Under the pieces are notes generated by a model. It was not told the DNA's origin, made no database searches, and saw only the letters and a program-made list of their open reading frames with translations. A program made the position numbers and the translations under genes. A stretch of 64,000 nt of DNA from Haliotis asinina (taxonomy: Eukaryota > Mollusca > Gastropoda > Lepetellida > Haliotidae): NCBI RefSeq assembly GCF_037392515.1, contig NC_090280.1, positions 61,579,504-61,643,503 on the forward strand, written 5' to 3'. Position 1 is the first letter of the stretch; each line of letters opens with the position of its first letter. Of the stretch, positions 35,265 to 47,250 are shown one piece after another.

Positions 35265-35700
35265 ATACTGAGAGGAAGAATTCTGGGGGTTTTGTCAAGT
35301 CATGGCGGTATAACCAGCTTGGCGGTATATCCGGGGAATTACACAGAGAGGAAATCTGTCCTGGCAACTCATGACCGTGTAACCAGTTGACAGGTGCTTA
35401 TAATTGGAGGGGGTTGAGGGGTTGCCTAATCCAGCCTTTGCTTTCGTCCACCTTAATTGGGTTTTAATTTCGCCAATAAAGTACATAGACAATACAAACG
35501 TTTTCAAGCTTTCGCTGCGACTGCTTATGGAAGCTAAGATAGAACATCCGCGGATCAACGTCTCCTCTGTTGGAAAGTAACTTTCCTGTTTTGTCTCAAA
35601 AACGGTAATTTGTGTATATTTACATTTTAAAAGGGCCACGGTGACTAATTCGTGGGATAAATAAGTCACTGAAGTTTGCTATAACAATGACTTACTTTCT
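35265..35700. other. Unassigned sequence
   Basis: Apart from worn 50-bp-unit relatives to about 35345, no gene is recognised. A minus-strand frame at 35295-35669 has no family resemblance that I can name. Confidence 0.35.
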
Positions 35701-35739
35701 GTAACGTACGTCCCCATGGTCCCTAGTATTTTTGGTATT

Positions 35740-35895
35740 TCAAAATAAGCTTACATTTTCCTACAAATGCCAGCGGATGAAGGGGTGGTGTAACTAGGTT
35801 CCATGTGGGTAGCAAAGGTACTGTAAGCCACCATTGTACTAGTATAGTGATCGACCTTAGTTTTTGGTCATGTTTTATGTTGTATCGTCTTTTTT
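35740..35895 (+). mobile_element. LINE 3'-UTR fragment
   Basis: The blocks GGTTCCATGTGGGTAGCAAAG and GTATAGTGATCGACCTTAG are present. It is worn and truncated on both sides. Confidence 0.65.
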
Positions 35896-35904
35896 ACATA
35901 AATC

Positions 35905-36332
35905 AGTCATGTCCTGCTTGACTGTAATGCCTTTTCCATCACAAGGGGTAAGTATTTCAATGTGAAAACAGTTCTTTCTCTTTTTCATTTTTTTCACTTT
36001 TTGTGCTTTGTAAATAGATAAATTGTAATTTAAACACGGTAGTATAAATTATCAACTGCTGTTGTTAGTGGCTGTGTCCACGAAAGGGAGTTGAAGTATC
36101 TTAAAATAATTGTTCTCCTGAGATGGTACGTAAGTCCCTCAACTTTAAAAGTTGTATTTAAGTCGTAGTATTTTTGTTCTAAATATTTCCTGCAATCGCC
36201 AGCAGTTGAAGGGATGGTGTAAATCCAACTATCGTCCATGCAGGTAGCAAAGTCCCAGTCCTTAGTATGGTGATCATCACGATATGGCTGAGATAATGCC
36301 GATGTGACTTTAACTTATTAACTCACTCACAT
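35905..36332 (+). mobile_element. 5'-truncated LINE (end of ORF2 and 3' UTR)
   Basis: It begins in the C-D-C-V-E-F-like end of ORF2 (GACTGTAATGCC block), contains the 3'-UTR blocks CAATCGCCAGCAGTTGAAGG and ATCACGATATGGCTGAG, and ends AACTCACTCAC. Confidence 0.8.
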
Positions 36333-36809
36333 TCTGTAACAGCACGTCACTACTCTGAGTTACCACCGTATAACTTGTCCGTTGGAGCATGAAGCGTTTC
36401 TGGTGTAACAATGTTCCCCTCTGTATAACAGCACCACATTGCTTTGATCTACAAATGAACTATTTTTCTGTTAGATCACAGACCTTTTCTGATTCACCAG
36501 TGTATAACCTTTTGGCATGTTTGACACAATTATGACTCTTAATTAACGACATATCAAGATAATATTTATTGAAAATTTTAAAACTACGAGGTGTTAGCAA
36601 TCGGTGTTTGAGCCACGGCCATCATTCGGATCATTACGACAGATTTACTTCTATGTTATAAAATAATAATTGTTATTTTAAGTCTGTGTAGATGTTGCTT
36701 AAATAGGGAAGGCAATATCCTCACACTCAGAACTAAACTCAGGTTCCGTGCCACAGATGCAGCGAATGCCTTTCCATCCAATCCCCATCCCGTTTTGCTT
36801 AAAGCAGTG
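36333..36809. other. Unassigned sequence
   Basis: No gene or repeat recognised. Confidence 0.4.
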
Positions 36810-36965
36810 AAGATCTGGGTTAGAACAGGTCTTCAGTAACCCCTGTTTGTCGTATAACGGTATCAGGTGGTCACTCTCGCTGGCTTGGTTGACACATGTC
36901 ATCGTATCCCAGCTGAGTAAATCGTGTTGATCATGGTGTTGATCACCAGATCGCCTGATCCAAAG
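36810..36965 (+). mobile_element. SINE family B, partial
   Basis: It contains CTTCAGTAACCCCTGTTTGTC and TTGGTTGACACATGTCATCG. The 3' tail is lost. Confidence 0.65.
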
Positions 36966-37584
36966 TATTCTGGGAGTGAAACATTTGGCTTAACAACTAT
37001 ATCTATGGTAATACTCGAATTGCCATTGTCCATTGTACCAGCATATGGTAGACTCATTCGGTCCGTAGTGATACGATATTACTTCTAAACTGAAGTAAAG
37101 ATGTTAACGTTGAAATCGAGCCTCATATAACAAATGATGAGACATGATCACAGACTGTCCTTTTTCATCCAAAGTCTACCATGTAAAACACGTACCTCGA
37201 AACTCCCCTTTTCATTAGTATAGCCATGTTGATAGAAACTGACTCATTTGGAAAATTCTAGGACGATCGTGCCTGTCATGTCTATGTTCACAAAATGGGG
37301 AGATAACTCTAATTTTTGGGGTAAGCATTTCTCGAAAGCTTTGTTGACTGCAGTTCAGATCTGGCTGCGACTGAACTTGATAATGTCAATTGTGTATACT
37401 TCGGACCTTGTTATCTATAGACTGTTTATTCGTGCACTGCTGTAGTTATTGTATCAGGTGTAAAGTAATGTAAATATCCTTGTGCATTTCAGCAAGAAGA
37501 AATTTATTATGCCTACTCTACAACAACGCTCCGAAGAATCCTCGCACACCCAATGATATAACTGGAATACTGTTGTTTAAAGTG
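36966..37584. other. Unassigned sequence
   Basis: No gene or repeat recognised. Confidence 0.4.
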
Positions 37585-37587
37585 TTG

Positions 37588-37640
37588 TTATGTCTCACTC
37601 ACTCGCTCACTCACTCACTCACTCACTCACTCACTCACTC
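37588..37640. repeat. (ACTC)n microsatellite
   Basis: About 50 bp of CACT repeats, probably grown from a SINE or LINE tail. Confidence 0.9.
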
Positions 37641-37659
37641 AGCCTCAGCTGCAGGTGAT

Positions 37660-37855
37660 CTCCAGCCCGTTTTATATTGTGTTTTCCATAACAGAGGTTC
37701 CATGCAATAATGTTTCAATTTTCTATCTGTGGTAATCTAGTTATGACGACAGATTTTATGATATAACATTGTCAATTATCAGTGAATGAATTGTTTTAGT
37801 TACGATGTGGCTGAGACTCTGCCGTGTGACTATAATTATAACTCAATCAGTCACT
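37660..37855 (+). mobile_element. LINE 3'-end fragment
   Basis: It has the GTTACGATGTGGCTGAGAC / CTGCCGTGTGAC motif and an AACTCAATCAGTCACTC tail. Confidence 0.6.
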
Positions 37856-38104
37856 CGGGAGAACAAAACTTTGGCTTAAGCCGATATACTCGAGATGTGA
37901 GGTTAAAGTAATCTTATACATTAAAGAGAACACTTTTCACACGATGGAGGGGACATATTGCTGGGGGATTTAACACATTTCATACTAATACTAATCCTAA
38001 AACATTTACTTAGTTTTGTGTTGAGACCACTCTCAACCACTCACGACTCGTGAAGATGAAGGTTAGAATTTATATATCTTCATTAACCCATCTTGTTGTA
38101 AGAA

Positions 38105-38190
38105 GTAGACACGATTATTTACAGACCGCAGCAGTATAGCTGAATATTGGTGACTGCGGCCTAAAACGGAACTCACTGATACACACACTC
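38105..38190 (+). mobile_element. SINE family B, 3' end
   Basis: ATTATTTACAGACCG, TATAGCTGAATATTG and a GGAACTCACTGAT tail. Confidence 0.6.
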
Positions 38191-38435
38191 ACCCAACCAC
38201 TCAACCACTCAACCATCCAACCAATCAAGCCGACACTTAACCAATACTCAACTCACTGTGCGCTTCCTTTATTGTGTTTATCAACTACTTATCGACTCTG
38301 ATTAAAGAACGTTCGATCAATGCCCGACCTGTGTACTGCCAAGTTCCATATCAGAAAGAGTTGTGTTATTTATAACACTGTGGTGGTCTGTACATACAGA
38401 CAAAGTGGTCTAACTACAGGGAGTGGATTACAAAC

Positions 38436-41400
38436 ATGGACCGGTGTGAGATCGGCGAGGTTCTCTATGGGTACGTACCTGTTGTTACATTCCCTGTGGC
38501 AGAAGAATTCCTCCGTTGACAAAGATTTCTTCATCCGTTTGCCTGCCTGTTAATTCCTGTTTAACATCGCACTCACCTATATTCGAGCTATATGACGACA
38601 ATCAGTCGTAACCAAGTCTGGACCAGACAATACAGTGATCAATAGCATGGGATTTACGCAACTGGGCTACAATGACATGTGTGACCACTCGATCCCTTTA
38701 GTCGTCTCGTATAACAAGCATGAGTGGCTGAGGACCATTTCTAACGCTTGTCTTCACTGTACGTAATAATAATGGTCAAATACAGCTTGTTCACAAAATT
38801 ACTAGGTCCCTTACCTCTGAAGTATATGTTTAACGTGGATATCTTTGTCAACTTGTACTATGACAAACTTATTCAGTCTTTCAGAAGCATTCATTATCTA
38901 TTCAGAAAATCTTCTGATGTCGTCTTCACATCAGCTCCAGAAACCAACAGGGCGGCCGAGGATGATATCGAGGATGATTCTTCCTCATCAGAAGAGGAGG
39001 AAGAATTGGATAACCCGGAAGTTGGGTAGGAAAACCATTTTTGCTCTTTGTATTTTAGTATTTATTTCTTTCACGCAACATTTCACCTGTATGGCCAGTA
39101 ACTAACAGCGTATTCACCAGAGACCCCATTGACCATTGGTGTATAGTGTTGCGCTACAATGACATGTGTCAAGCAGAATCAGTCCTCCCGGTCCCGTTAG
39201 TTGCCTTATAGAAGTTAGGATATGTATATTTTTCACTGCAGAACTATGTTGAATTAGTGACGGTAAATTGAAAGTAAAGGTAGAGATGGTTCAGTTATCC
39301 CGTAGGTAGAATCAGCAGAAAACGGGTACCCACTGGGATAAGTCATGTGACTATTAATCATCTTGAGACTCACGAGCAACTTGGACTATCCGGGGTAATA
39401 ACGATCAGATTCTGCGCTTTGAGCACCCCTTGTGCGCTTTTAGCCGCGGGTGAAGCCTAGAAAGGCGCGTTATGAATAGTCTTAATAAATATTCATAATT
39501 AAGTCCAACACGAGCTGTCGGTGGCTATTGCCCACTAACCATCCATCCATATATTTTACACACATCAAACCATCAGACTGTTTGCTGCAGAGCGTAGGCT
39601 TTTCTGGGTGAAGTGAGTGAGTCAATTCAGTTTATTCCTGTACTCCGCAACATCCTTGCCACAAAAGGCCAGTGTTTAAATATATTATTTCCCATGTCGA
39701 GCCCCTTCATAGTTTTCGGGGTTTCATGGAATAGCCTTGTGATTAAAGCGTTCTTTCATCACGCCGAAAAACCAGCATTCGTTTCCCCATATGGGTACCA
39801 TGAAGCCTATTTCTGGTTTCCCCCGCTGTGATATTGCTGGAATATTGCTAAAAGTGGCGTAAAACCTTACTCACTCATTCCCTCACTCATGCTTTTCAGA
39901 ATTCCCGTGCTCAAGCGCTGATCAACAAATTAATTATGTCTCAACACACTACAGCCGAATTCTTTGGTCGAAAACAAAAGCAGACAAAAAGATATCCCAT
40001 CGCTACAATCGTTAAAACTACGACAGGATATGTGTATGTAAAGTTTATGTAACTTTCCTTCGTCCTCAACTTTAGAAAGATTAGGGACAAACTGACTAGA
40101 GAGTTTTGCGTAATTAGAAACCTGTAAACGTAAAACACGAAATCGGAATTATAGGCGTGGCCTTCAACTTCTCAGGAGACTATTTCTGACGTAATGTTAT
40201 AAATTTCAGAAATACAGTCAATTACACTGATATCCATGACCTTTGTCAAGTATATCTTGCACGTTTTGAAAAAACATCATATCAATTTGTAATCCATTAT
40301 GTACACGGTTGATAACACTTCAGTCTGTAGTAATAAAATAACGATATATCAATTTTACACACCGATCTTAGCATGAGTTGCGATCGTTTAATCACTTGTG
40401 ACATTCTACACTGGGATACATGTCTCATTCGCTCAGTAACATACATGTCTCCAGGTCATTGAGATCACGGACTCTGGGTATTAATCAGTCTGTGAAGGCA
40501 GCTCTCCTGTCTTGACTGTTGCGTTTGTTTGTTTGTTCAGCATAGGTGTGCTGAAGTGTGAGTGAATGAAGTTTATTTTCCTCTGCTTTTACCATTATTC
40601 CAGCAATATATCACGAGGGAGGACACCAGAAATTGGCTTCACACATTGTACCCATGTGAGGAATCGAACACGGGCCTGCGCGGTGACGAGTGAATGCTCT
40701 AACCGCTAGCCTACCTCACCGCCCCATGGTCTTTGCTGGAGACCAGTTCTAATCCGGAACTTCACTGATAAACTTTGTCATAAATAATATTGTTGAGTGA
40801 GTCGTGTGATAATGTCGTTGTGTCGAACCTACGTGAATATTTCGACTTATCCGAGGTTCAAACAACCTCAAATACTGACTTCAGAATGAACAGCAGGCAA
40901 CTGAGACAGTTATATGTCCGAGTTATTAATCATAGACTTTACGGGTTTCAATTTAATAACAAAGGACCTGAAAGATCTGAAAGCGCCATACGAAAACCAG
41001 GGTTCGATTCTCCACATGGGGACAAATGTGAAGCCCATTTCTGGTGTTCCCTGCTGTGATATTGCTGGAGTATTGCTAAAAGCGGGCTAAACTTATACAG
41101 ACTCACTCACGCACTCAGCTGTTCCGAACATTAGCTCCTGGAGGTTCTGCAGAGTTTGTTTTTACACATTCTTGCAATCCTTCGTAGTCAGACTATGAGT
41201 CGGAAGCCATGTTGCTTTATCGTATCTGTATATTTGTCTTGCAAACAAGACGGAATCCAGTTTGATCCATCGACTAACATAACCTGATTTGATCAGAAAA
41301 CGGCACAACTACATAACATTTTACACGTACTCTGAGATTACCACTTATATTAAGAAAGTGACCAAACATGTGTATTGTTCTCACATGTTTCAATGTTTCT

Positions 41401-43488
41401 TTCATATAGAGAAATACGTGACTTTTATGTGTACACTTCCCTTTTACCTCACTCACTCTTTTACCCGTGAAGATCCGCGTTACGATTGATCTTCAGCAGC
41501 CTATGCTTGTGATCAGGGACGACTAACGGGATCGAGCGGTCAGGTTCGCTGACTCGGTTGACGCATGTCATCACATCCCAATTGCGTCTATTGTTCATGC
41601 TGTTGATCACTGTAGCGTCTTGTTCAGACCCAATTATTTACGGAATGACCCCATGCCGTTGAAGTATCGCTGAGCGCGGCTTAAAGCAACAAACCACTCA
41701 CTCTTTTGGTTCTTCAGAGCCATCGACAGCCCCTCCTGTCATGTAGAGCGGATGATCAAGCCCCTTGGACATGGCGTGTTGGCAGATGTTCCTTTGCAGC
41801 ACGAAAACCTCGAGTGTCAGCTGGTAGAACTGGATGTCCTGAAGAGGAACTGGCAGCTGGTTCAGTTGCAGGTCAGATACAGGGTTTTTTCCACGAACCA
41901 TAAAGATTTGCTTAAAACATGAATTCGATGTGAAAACATGATGTTTACCACCTTTCAAAATTTGTAATAATAATACAGTACTGTGTTTCATTGTTGCATG
42001 CATGTATGTCTTTTTTGTGCATGTGTGTTGCAGGTATGCTCTTTTGTAGGTGCCTACGTACGTGCGTGTGTGGTGTGTGTGTTTCACGTATGCTAAATAA
42101 ATGTTGCAGTTATGATCTCTCGTGTGTGTGCTTGTGCGTGTGCGTGTGCGTGTGCGTGTGTGTGTGTGTCTAATGCTACATCAATACTGCAAGTACGTTA
42201 CAGGTTTTGTGCACGACGTACATTGTAGGTAGGTTGCAGAAAATAATTGTTGCAGAAATGTAATAGATGTGTTCGTGGTATGTTGATATTGCTAGGATAT
42301 TGCTAAAAGCGGCGTAAACCTATACTCACTCAGTACCTGATTTGACATGTGTGTAATGTGCATGATGGACTTCGTTGACTGAACCTGTTGCATTTATGTC
42401 ATTGTTTTCCTGGTACATTTGTGCACAGCTGAGTTCCAGCGAGCGTCTAGTGAGTCCCATATATGAAACGGACGGGACAGCCAATGCACGTCTTCCCGAT
42501 AACTTCATCATCAACATTCCGGTGAAGCTACAACGCAGCAAGGTCCGACCAGAGAAGATGTACGAATTCTTTTTCATGGTTGAGAAATCAGGAGCCTGGT
42601 CACGTTGTCCAGCTGAATACAAGGTTGTACTATTCTGGTGTACATGAAAGTTCTTTATCAAATGCGACATACCTTTCAAAACATTTACATAAGATCAGAC
42701 TAAATGTTTGGATAGTATTACCGCAAAGAGGTAAACATGTCTTTTAAGCAACGATTTATATCAACAGGGAGACTGGCTGTGTCAGGATGACATTTCATTT
42801 TCTCAGAGACTATCATACTTTACACATCCATTTGTTATAAATCTTTGATTCACGTGATAATTGCTGATGTGATTTTATCTGTCTTCAAATAAATACTATC
42901 AATATGCTGTCGTCTTTGAGAAAAAGTATAACATATGAAGCATAGCAGAATGCTATATGTAGCGTTGTAAATTCTACATATCCTTACATATTGATAGAAT
43001 CGCAACGTCAAGGCCAGCGTCAGTGAATTCAAGTCCCTGTGCGTGGTTGCGAGACTCAAGACAGAAGAGCATGTTATCACCCCTCAGGGATACAACTTTG
43101 TCTCCGATAAAGACAAAAACGTCAGGGTCAATTTCCCAGAAAGCACTGTGGAGAAAGACACCAAATTTAAATTCATAGTATGTATACAAGTACCCGTGAA
43201 GATCCTAGCTGGAATTGGTTTTCAGAAACCCATGCTTGTCTAAAGAGGAGATCGTGGTGTCAGGCTCGCGGATGTGGTTGACACATGTCATCGTATCCCA
43301 AATGGGAAAACTGATCCTCATAATGCCAGTCTCTTGATCGTCTGGTTCACAGACAACCGCCATATACAACTGGAAAACTGAGTATGCCGTTAAACCATAA
43401 ATAAGCAATCAAGTCTATATCCGTTCTGAAAGATTCGTAATTGCAGTGTAAGAACTGGAATCATTTCTGTTTCAATACCATCGATATT

Positions 43489-43557
<69 letters not shown>

Positions 43558-46195
43558 TATATATTATGTTTTATGCTTCGTCCCTCAAGGTGGAAACAGT
43601 TGACATAAAGAGAAGTAGCAAATACAAGATCTACAATCCTACAGTCTTCAACAGCATCATTGGCTTCACCACAACACTGCACGTGAAACACGCACATGGT
43701 GTGTGCCTCAAGAAGCTCGTGGAGGTCCGTCTTCCAATACACAGGTCGGAGGACAACCAAGAGGAGGACGAGGAAGGAGAAGTGCTGTTCCTCAGATGGG
43801 AGGGTGATAAAGTAGAAATCATTCAGACTGAACCCAAGAGGACAGAGAATTGTTACAGTGTTGCCGTCAGCCATTTCTCAGGGTAGGATCCGCTTTATGT
43901 TGTTTCTATCTGGGTCATCTGAAACGTACGTTTGAATGTCCATCAGGTACTCTTTTCCTGTGTCTTTCCAGAAACGCTAAGCGGTGGTGGGATAGCCTAG
44001 TGGTCACAACGTTATCGTTTTGCCGTAGACCCGAGTTCGATTCCCCTTCCGTGATGTTACTGGAACATTGCTAAAACTACACTCACTCACCCGAGAAACA
44101 CTAAAGTTGAATTTACTTTTTAAAAAACCATCCATTTCACTTGGTGGTCACATTGATTTCTTAATGTGAACACATGCCATCACCACTGCTTTTCAGTAAC
44201 CCATTCATATAAATTTCACAGCCATGATTTTCTTTTCACAAACGGAATTTGGTTTGGGACGACTGTCAAGGACATATATTCCTTTGCGCCGGCGTTGTAT
44301 ATCTAAACCAACTGTTTATTATGCGATAATTGATATCGTTGAGTTCTCGTATGATTTTTGGATAGACACTCCCAGCAGCATTTGAGCTTCAGTGTTGGAA
44401 GTAAGGATGTTTCATTGTCACATTCAAAATTTACTGACCATGGCGTTGCCGTTATTTGCTACCACTGGAATCTGTTTCAATTTTCGACAGTGAATCCTTT
44501 TAATGTTTTGAAATCTGACCTTTACCTCAAAATATTGATTCAAGGGTGTCTGTCATTCATTGCATCTGGAAATCCATGGCATTGTAATGCTTCTGTTCTT
44601 GGTTCTAGGCATGCGGGAAGCTAGTGGGAAAAGGGTACACATTTCTCTGGTACTTTTCAGAAAGTTCCCAATTATTGGGTGTTTCACTGATTGAGCCCTA
44701 CTAACGCTTATTTTTATGTCTTAAGCTACAGTGCAGTTCGGAAACGCAAAACGTCATCCAATCAAGATGTCTTGGCAGCTGCCCGCATCCTGGCAGGAAA
44801 GGAAAACCTCTGTACTCTGTTGTCCTTCATCAAGATGCGCGTCTCTGATGCTTCAGTCCTACTGGATGTCGTTGAAGCTTGCAAGGCTGAGAAGGTCCTA
44901 AAGAAGCACCGTAAGAAAGGCATAAAAGAAATCGAGTTGAGTAGATCACGGGACATTCCAGTTTCGGACAGGGAAAGAATCAAGATCGAACTGGGAGGGA
45001 ATCTCGTCCCTGCAGCTTGTATTCCACGTGATGTGTACAATCTCACGTTCGTGAAAGCAGCTGACACCAACAACGTCAGCTTCCCTCTCCAGACACGGGC
45101 GTCGTCGTCTCATTACAGCGTCATCAACTTCAGAGGCGCGAGAGGAAGATGGGTTCACTCTATCCATTTCGATCTCAGCTTAGGATCTAAAAATCTTCTT
45201 TGTCCAACTACTGGATGCATTCCGACCTTAAAACATTACGAATCCGAGGTGGAATATAGGCCAGTGTCAGATGTCCCGGTTACAAGGGTGCTCTTTAAAG
45301 AGTTAGAGGTGTCTGACCGCCAATGGGAAGACAGCAGGCCAGTAACCCGCCAAACAACGAGCTCAATGCAATCTGCAGAGGAGGAGTCTGAAATGAATCT
45401 GATGTTTGATAGGCCAGTTAGTAGTGCCATGTCGCTGAAGTCGGTGTCAACCGTTGCCTCTTCCACTGCATCAGCGATAGAAGAAAGTAAGATTAGTTTA
45501 CACTTATATTTTTCACCGCTCTGTCACAAATGGAAAGTATTTGCGTTATCTAAGTAGCTGTGCAGGCTGATTTTGGATTATTGTATTTAATAAAAAGACT
45601 TATGGAACATTTACTATTCAGATGACTGAAAGATTTGATGTTGGATCCTGCTTGGGTTCTTTGAATGTTGGAATGGTGGATTCAATACTGTCCATGAATA
45701 GTTTGCTTGTTCTCTTTAATCGTGTTGATTTTTACAAACTCATACACGGCACAAAAAATGTGTCTGTTCCTTATCTAAAGCCACAATATTTCAGTCGGTA
45801 AATAACTGAGGAATTATATGACAGACGTCTTTTCACTATGTTATTTATAATGCTATCCTTGTTTAGGGCACCCTCTGCTGAGTGAGAAAAGTCTACTGGC
45901 CCTGAGCGAGCAACTCTCCATGACGGAATGGAACAGAGTGTTGGTGGAGCTGAACATAGCCAGTTCTGACATAGCTAGGATCTGTGACGAAGCACACCGA
46001 CAACACTTCAGTCCAGCTTTCAAACTGCTTGTGTTTTGGATACAGACCAACAGAGGCAAATCTGACAGGGATCTCATCAATATTCTGGTGTCAGCCTTTG
46101 TCGAACTGTGTAGAACGGATATGGCGGAAGTCATTCGGAGAGCCGGAAGGACACATAGACATTTGAAACGGAGCGATTTTAAGAAAATATTCTGA
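38436..46195 (+). CDS. ZU5-UPA-death domain protein, paralog 1 (8 exons, 688 aa)
   Basis: My exon model: 38436-38470, 38906-39025, 41718-41871, 42429-42623, 42998-43177, 43590-43882, 44726-45486 and 45867-46195. All introns are GT-AG and the frame holds throughout. Exons 1-2 are the weakest; they were chosen for ATG context and a phase matching paralog 2. Layout: an acidic Ser/Glu stretch (about 30-50); a ZU5-like region (about 75-185); a second ZU5 with N-F-V-S-D-K-D and F-P-E-S-T-V (about 190-310); H-F-S at 323-325; a UPA-like region containing R-D-I-P-V-S-D-R-E-R-I (about 327-475); a Ser-rich linker; and a death domain with L-S-M-T-E-W and F-K-L-L-V-F-W-I-Q-T (about 590-675). No signal peptide, membrane segment, LRR or ankyrin repeats were seen, so it is presumably a cytosolic signalling adaptor. 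PIDD, UNC5 and ankyrin share these modules. The partner is unknown. Confidence 0.82.
38565..38760 (-). mobile_element. SINE family B, inverted, in intron 1 of paralog 1
   Basis: The reverse complement holds GACTAAAGGGATCGAGTGG, a family-B TGTCATTGTAGCCCAG block and the GCTCGAATATAGGTGAG end. Confidence 0.7.
39715..39890 (+). mobile_element. SINE family A, in intron 2 of paralog 1
   Basis: Worn tRNA-like head (ATAGCCTTGTGATTAAAGCG), ATGGGTACCATGAAGCC body, and GATATTGCTGGAATATTGC plus CTCACTCATTC tail. Confidence 0.75.
40557..40735 (-). mobile_element. SINE family A, inverted, in intron 2 of paralog 1
   Basis: The reverse complement shows the full order: a GGGGCGGTGAGGTAGGCTAG head, a GTTCGATTCCTCACATGGG box-B region and a CACTCACAC end. 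Confidence 0.8.
40960..41120 (+). mobile_element. SINE family A, partial head, in intron 2 of paralog 1
   Basis: It has AGGGTTCGATTCTCCACATG, AAGCCCATTTCTGGTGTTCC and an ACTCACTCACGCACTC tail. Confidence 0.75.
41462..41705 (+). mobile_element. SINE family B, ending next to exon 3 of paralog 1
   Basis: It runs from CCGTGAAGATCCGCG to the AACAAACCACTCACTC tail and stops about a dozen bases before the exon-3 acceptor at 41717. Its tail therefore forms part of that splice acceptor's polypyrimidine surroundings. Confidence 0.75.
42120..42170. repeat. (GT)n / GTGTGC microsatellite
   Basis: About 50 bp of GT-rich repeats in intron 3 of paralog 1. Confidence 0.85.
42280..42332 (+). mobile_element. 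SINE family A, tail only
   Basis: TGATATTGCTAGGATATTGC, AAAAGCGGCGTAAACC and an ACTCACTCAG end. Confidence 0.7.
43192..43412 (+). mobile_element. SINE family B, in intron 5 of paralog 1
   Basis: CCCGTGAAGATCCTAGCTGG head, GTTGACACATGTCATCGTATC middle, and a decayed GAGTATGCCGTTAAACC end. It begins just after the intron-5 donor. Confidence 0.7.
43494..43558. repeat. (CA)n(TA)n microsatellite
   Basis: About 43 bp of CA followed by about 20 bp of TA, ending some 30 bp before the exon-6 acceptor of paralog 1. Confidence 0.9.
43980..44100 (+). mobile_element. SINE family A, shortened, in intron 6 of paralog 1
   Basis: The head GGGATAGCCTAGTGGTC and box-B CGAGTTCGATTCCCC are kept. The body is deleted between box B and the CGTGATGTTACTGG block. 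The tail is CACTCACTCAC. Confidence 0.75.
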
Positions 46196-46595
46196 CTGTT
46201 GAAGCATGTTGAGCGGATGTGGCGGAAGTCATCCGTAGAACCGAAAGTTTATGCAGACAAATGAAACAGAGCAGTTTTAAGAAAATAGTCAGATGGAATG
46301 CCTTTTGAAAGTAGAAAGAAGTCTCAAATCGGCCATGGTCGTAGAACACTGGCACTTAAGTGCGATCTTAGGATTCTGGTATGATCAAGGGATGCAACTT
46401 GTCATGCTCAGACTGGAGCCACCGATTACTCAGAATATTAGTCTATGGTCGTTGTCTCCGTGGCAAGTCCAGTTATAAGACAAAGCTGAATTATAGGTCG
46501 GTGTTTGATGCCGTTGTCGAAAGCGTGTACTTCAAATGCTATTATTTGTGACATAATGTAACATAGAATGCATACTTGCAAATTGTGTTCAACAT

Positions 46596-46950
46596 CACAT
46601 TATTTACATCGTGTGATATATCATACATATCTACTGGCAGTGAACAGCGTGACAGTATTTACATCGTGTGCTATAACATATACATCTACTACCCTTGACC
46701 AGCGTGACATTATTTACATCGTGTGCTATAACATATACATCTACTACCCTTGACCAGCGTGACAGTATTTACATCGTGTGCTATAACATATACATCTACT
46801 GGCACTGACCAGCGTGACATTATTTACATCGTGTGCTATAGCAGATACATCTACTGGCACTGACCAGCGTGACATTATTTACATCGTGTGCTATAGCAGA
46901 TACATCTACTAGCATTGACCAGCGTGATAGTATTTACATCGTGTGCTATT
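46596..46950. repeat. 55-bp minisatellite, about 6.4 copies
   Basis: The unit contains TATTTACATCGTGTGCTATA, ACATATACATCTACT and TGACCAGCGTGACA. Adjacent units differ at a few sites only. It lies about 400 bp downstream of paralog 1. Confidence 0.9.
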
Positions 46951-47250
46951 GGCTTCTTTGACTTTGTATGAGATAGCTTATTGGTCCTTTCGCTTTGTAG
47001 GACATAGCTTGTGGCTTTCTTTAAGTTGGTTTGACATGGTTTAACATACAGGTTCCCTGACTTTGCATGTCATAACGTATAGGGTTATTTGACAGTGTAT
47101 GATATAGCTTATTGGTTCCTTTGTCTTGACAACGTATTAATTCCTTTAGCTTGTATGACATAGTGCTTAGGTTTAACTGACTTTGTATGGCATGGCGTAT
47201 GGATTCCTCCGATTTTAGCTTGTATAATATAGAGAATAGGCTCCTTTGAC
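46951..47250. repeat. Degenerate minisatellite, roughly 40-bp unit
   Basis: Loose repeats of TTTGACTTTGTATGACATAG plus CTTATTGGTTCC, different from the 55-bp unit before it. Confidence 0.6.
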
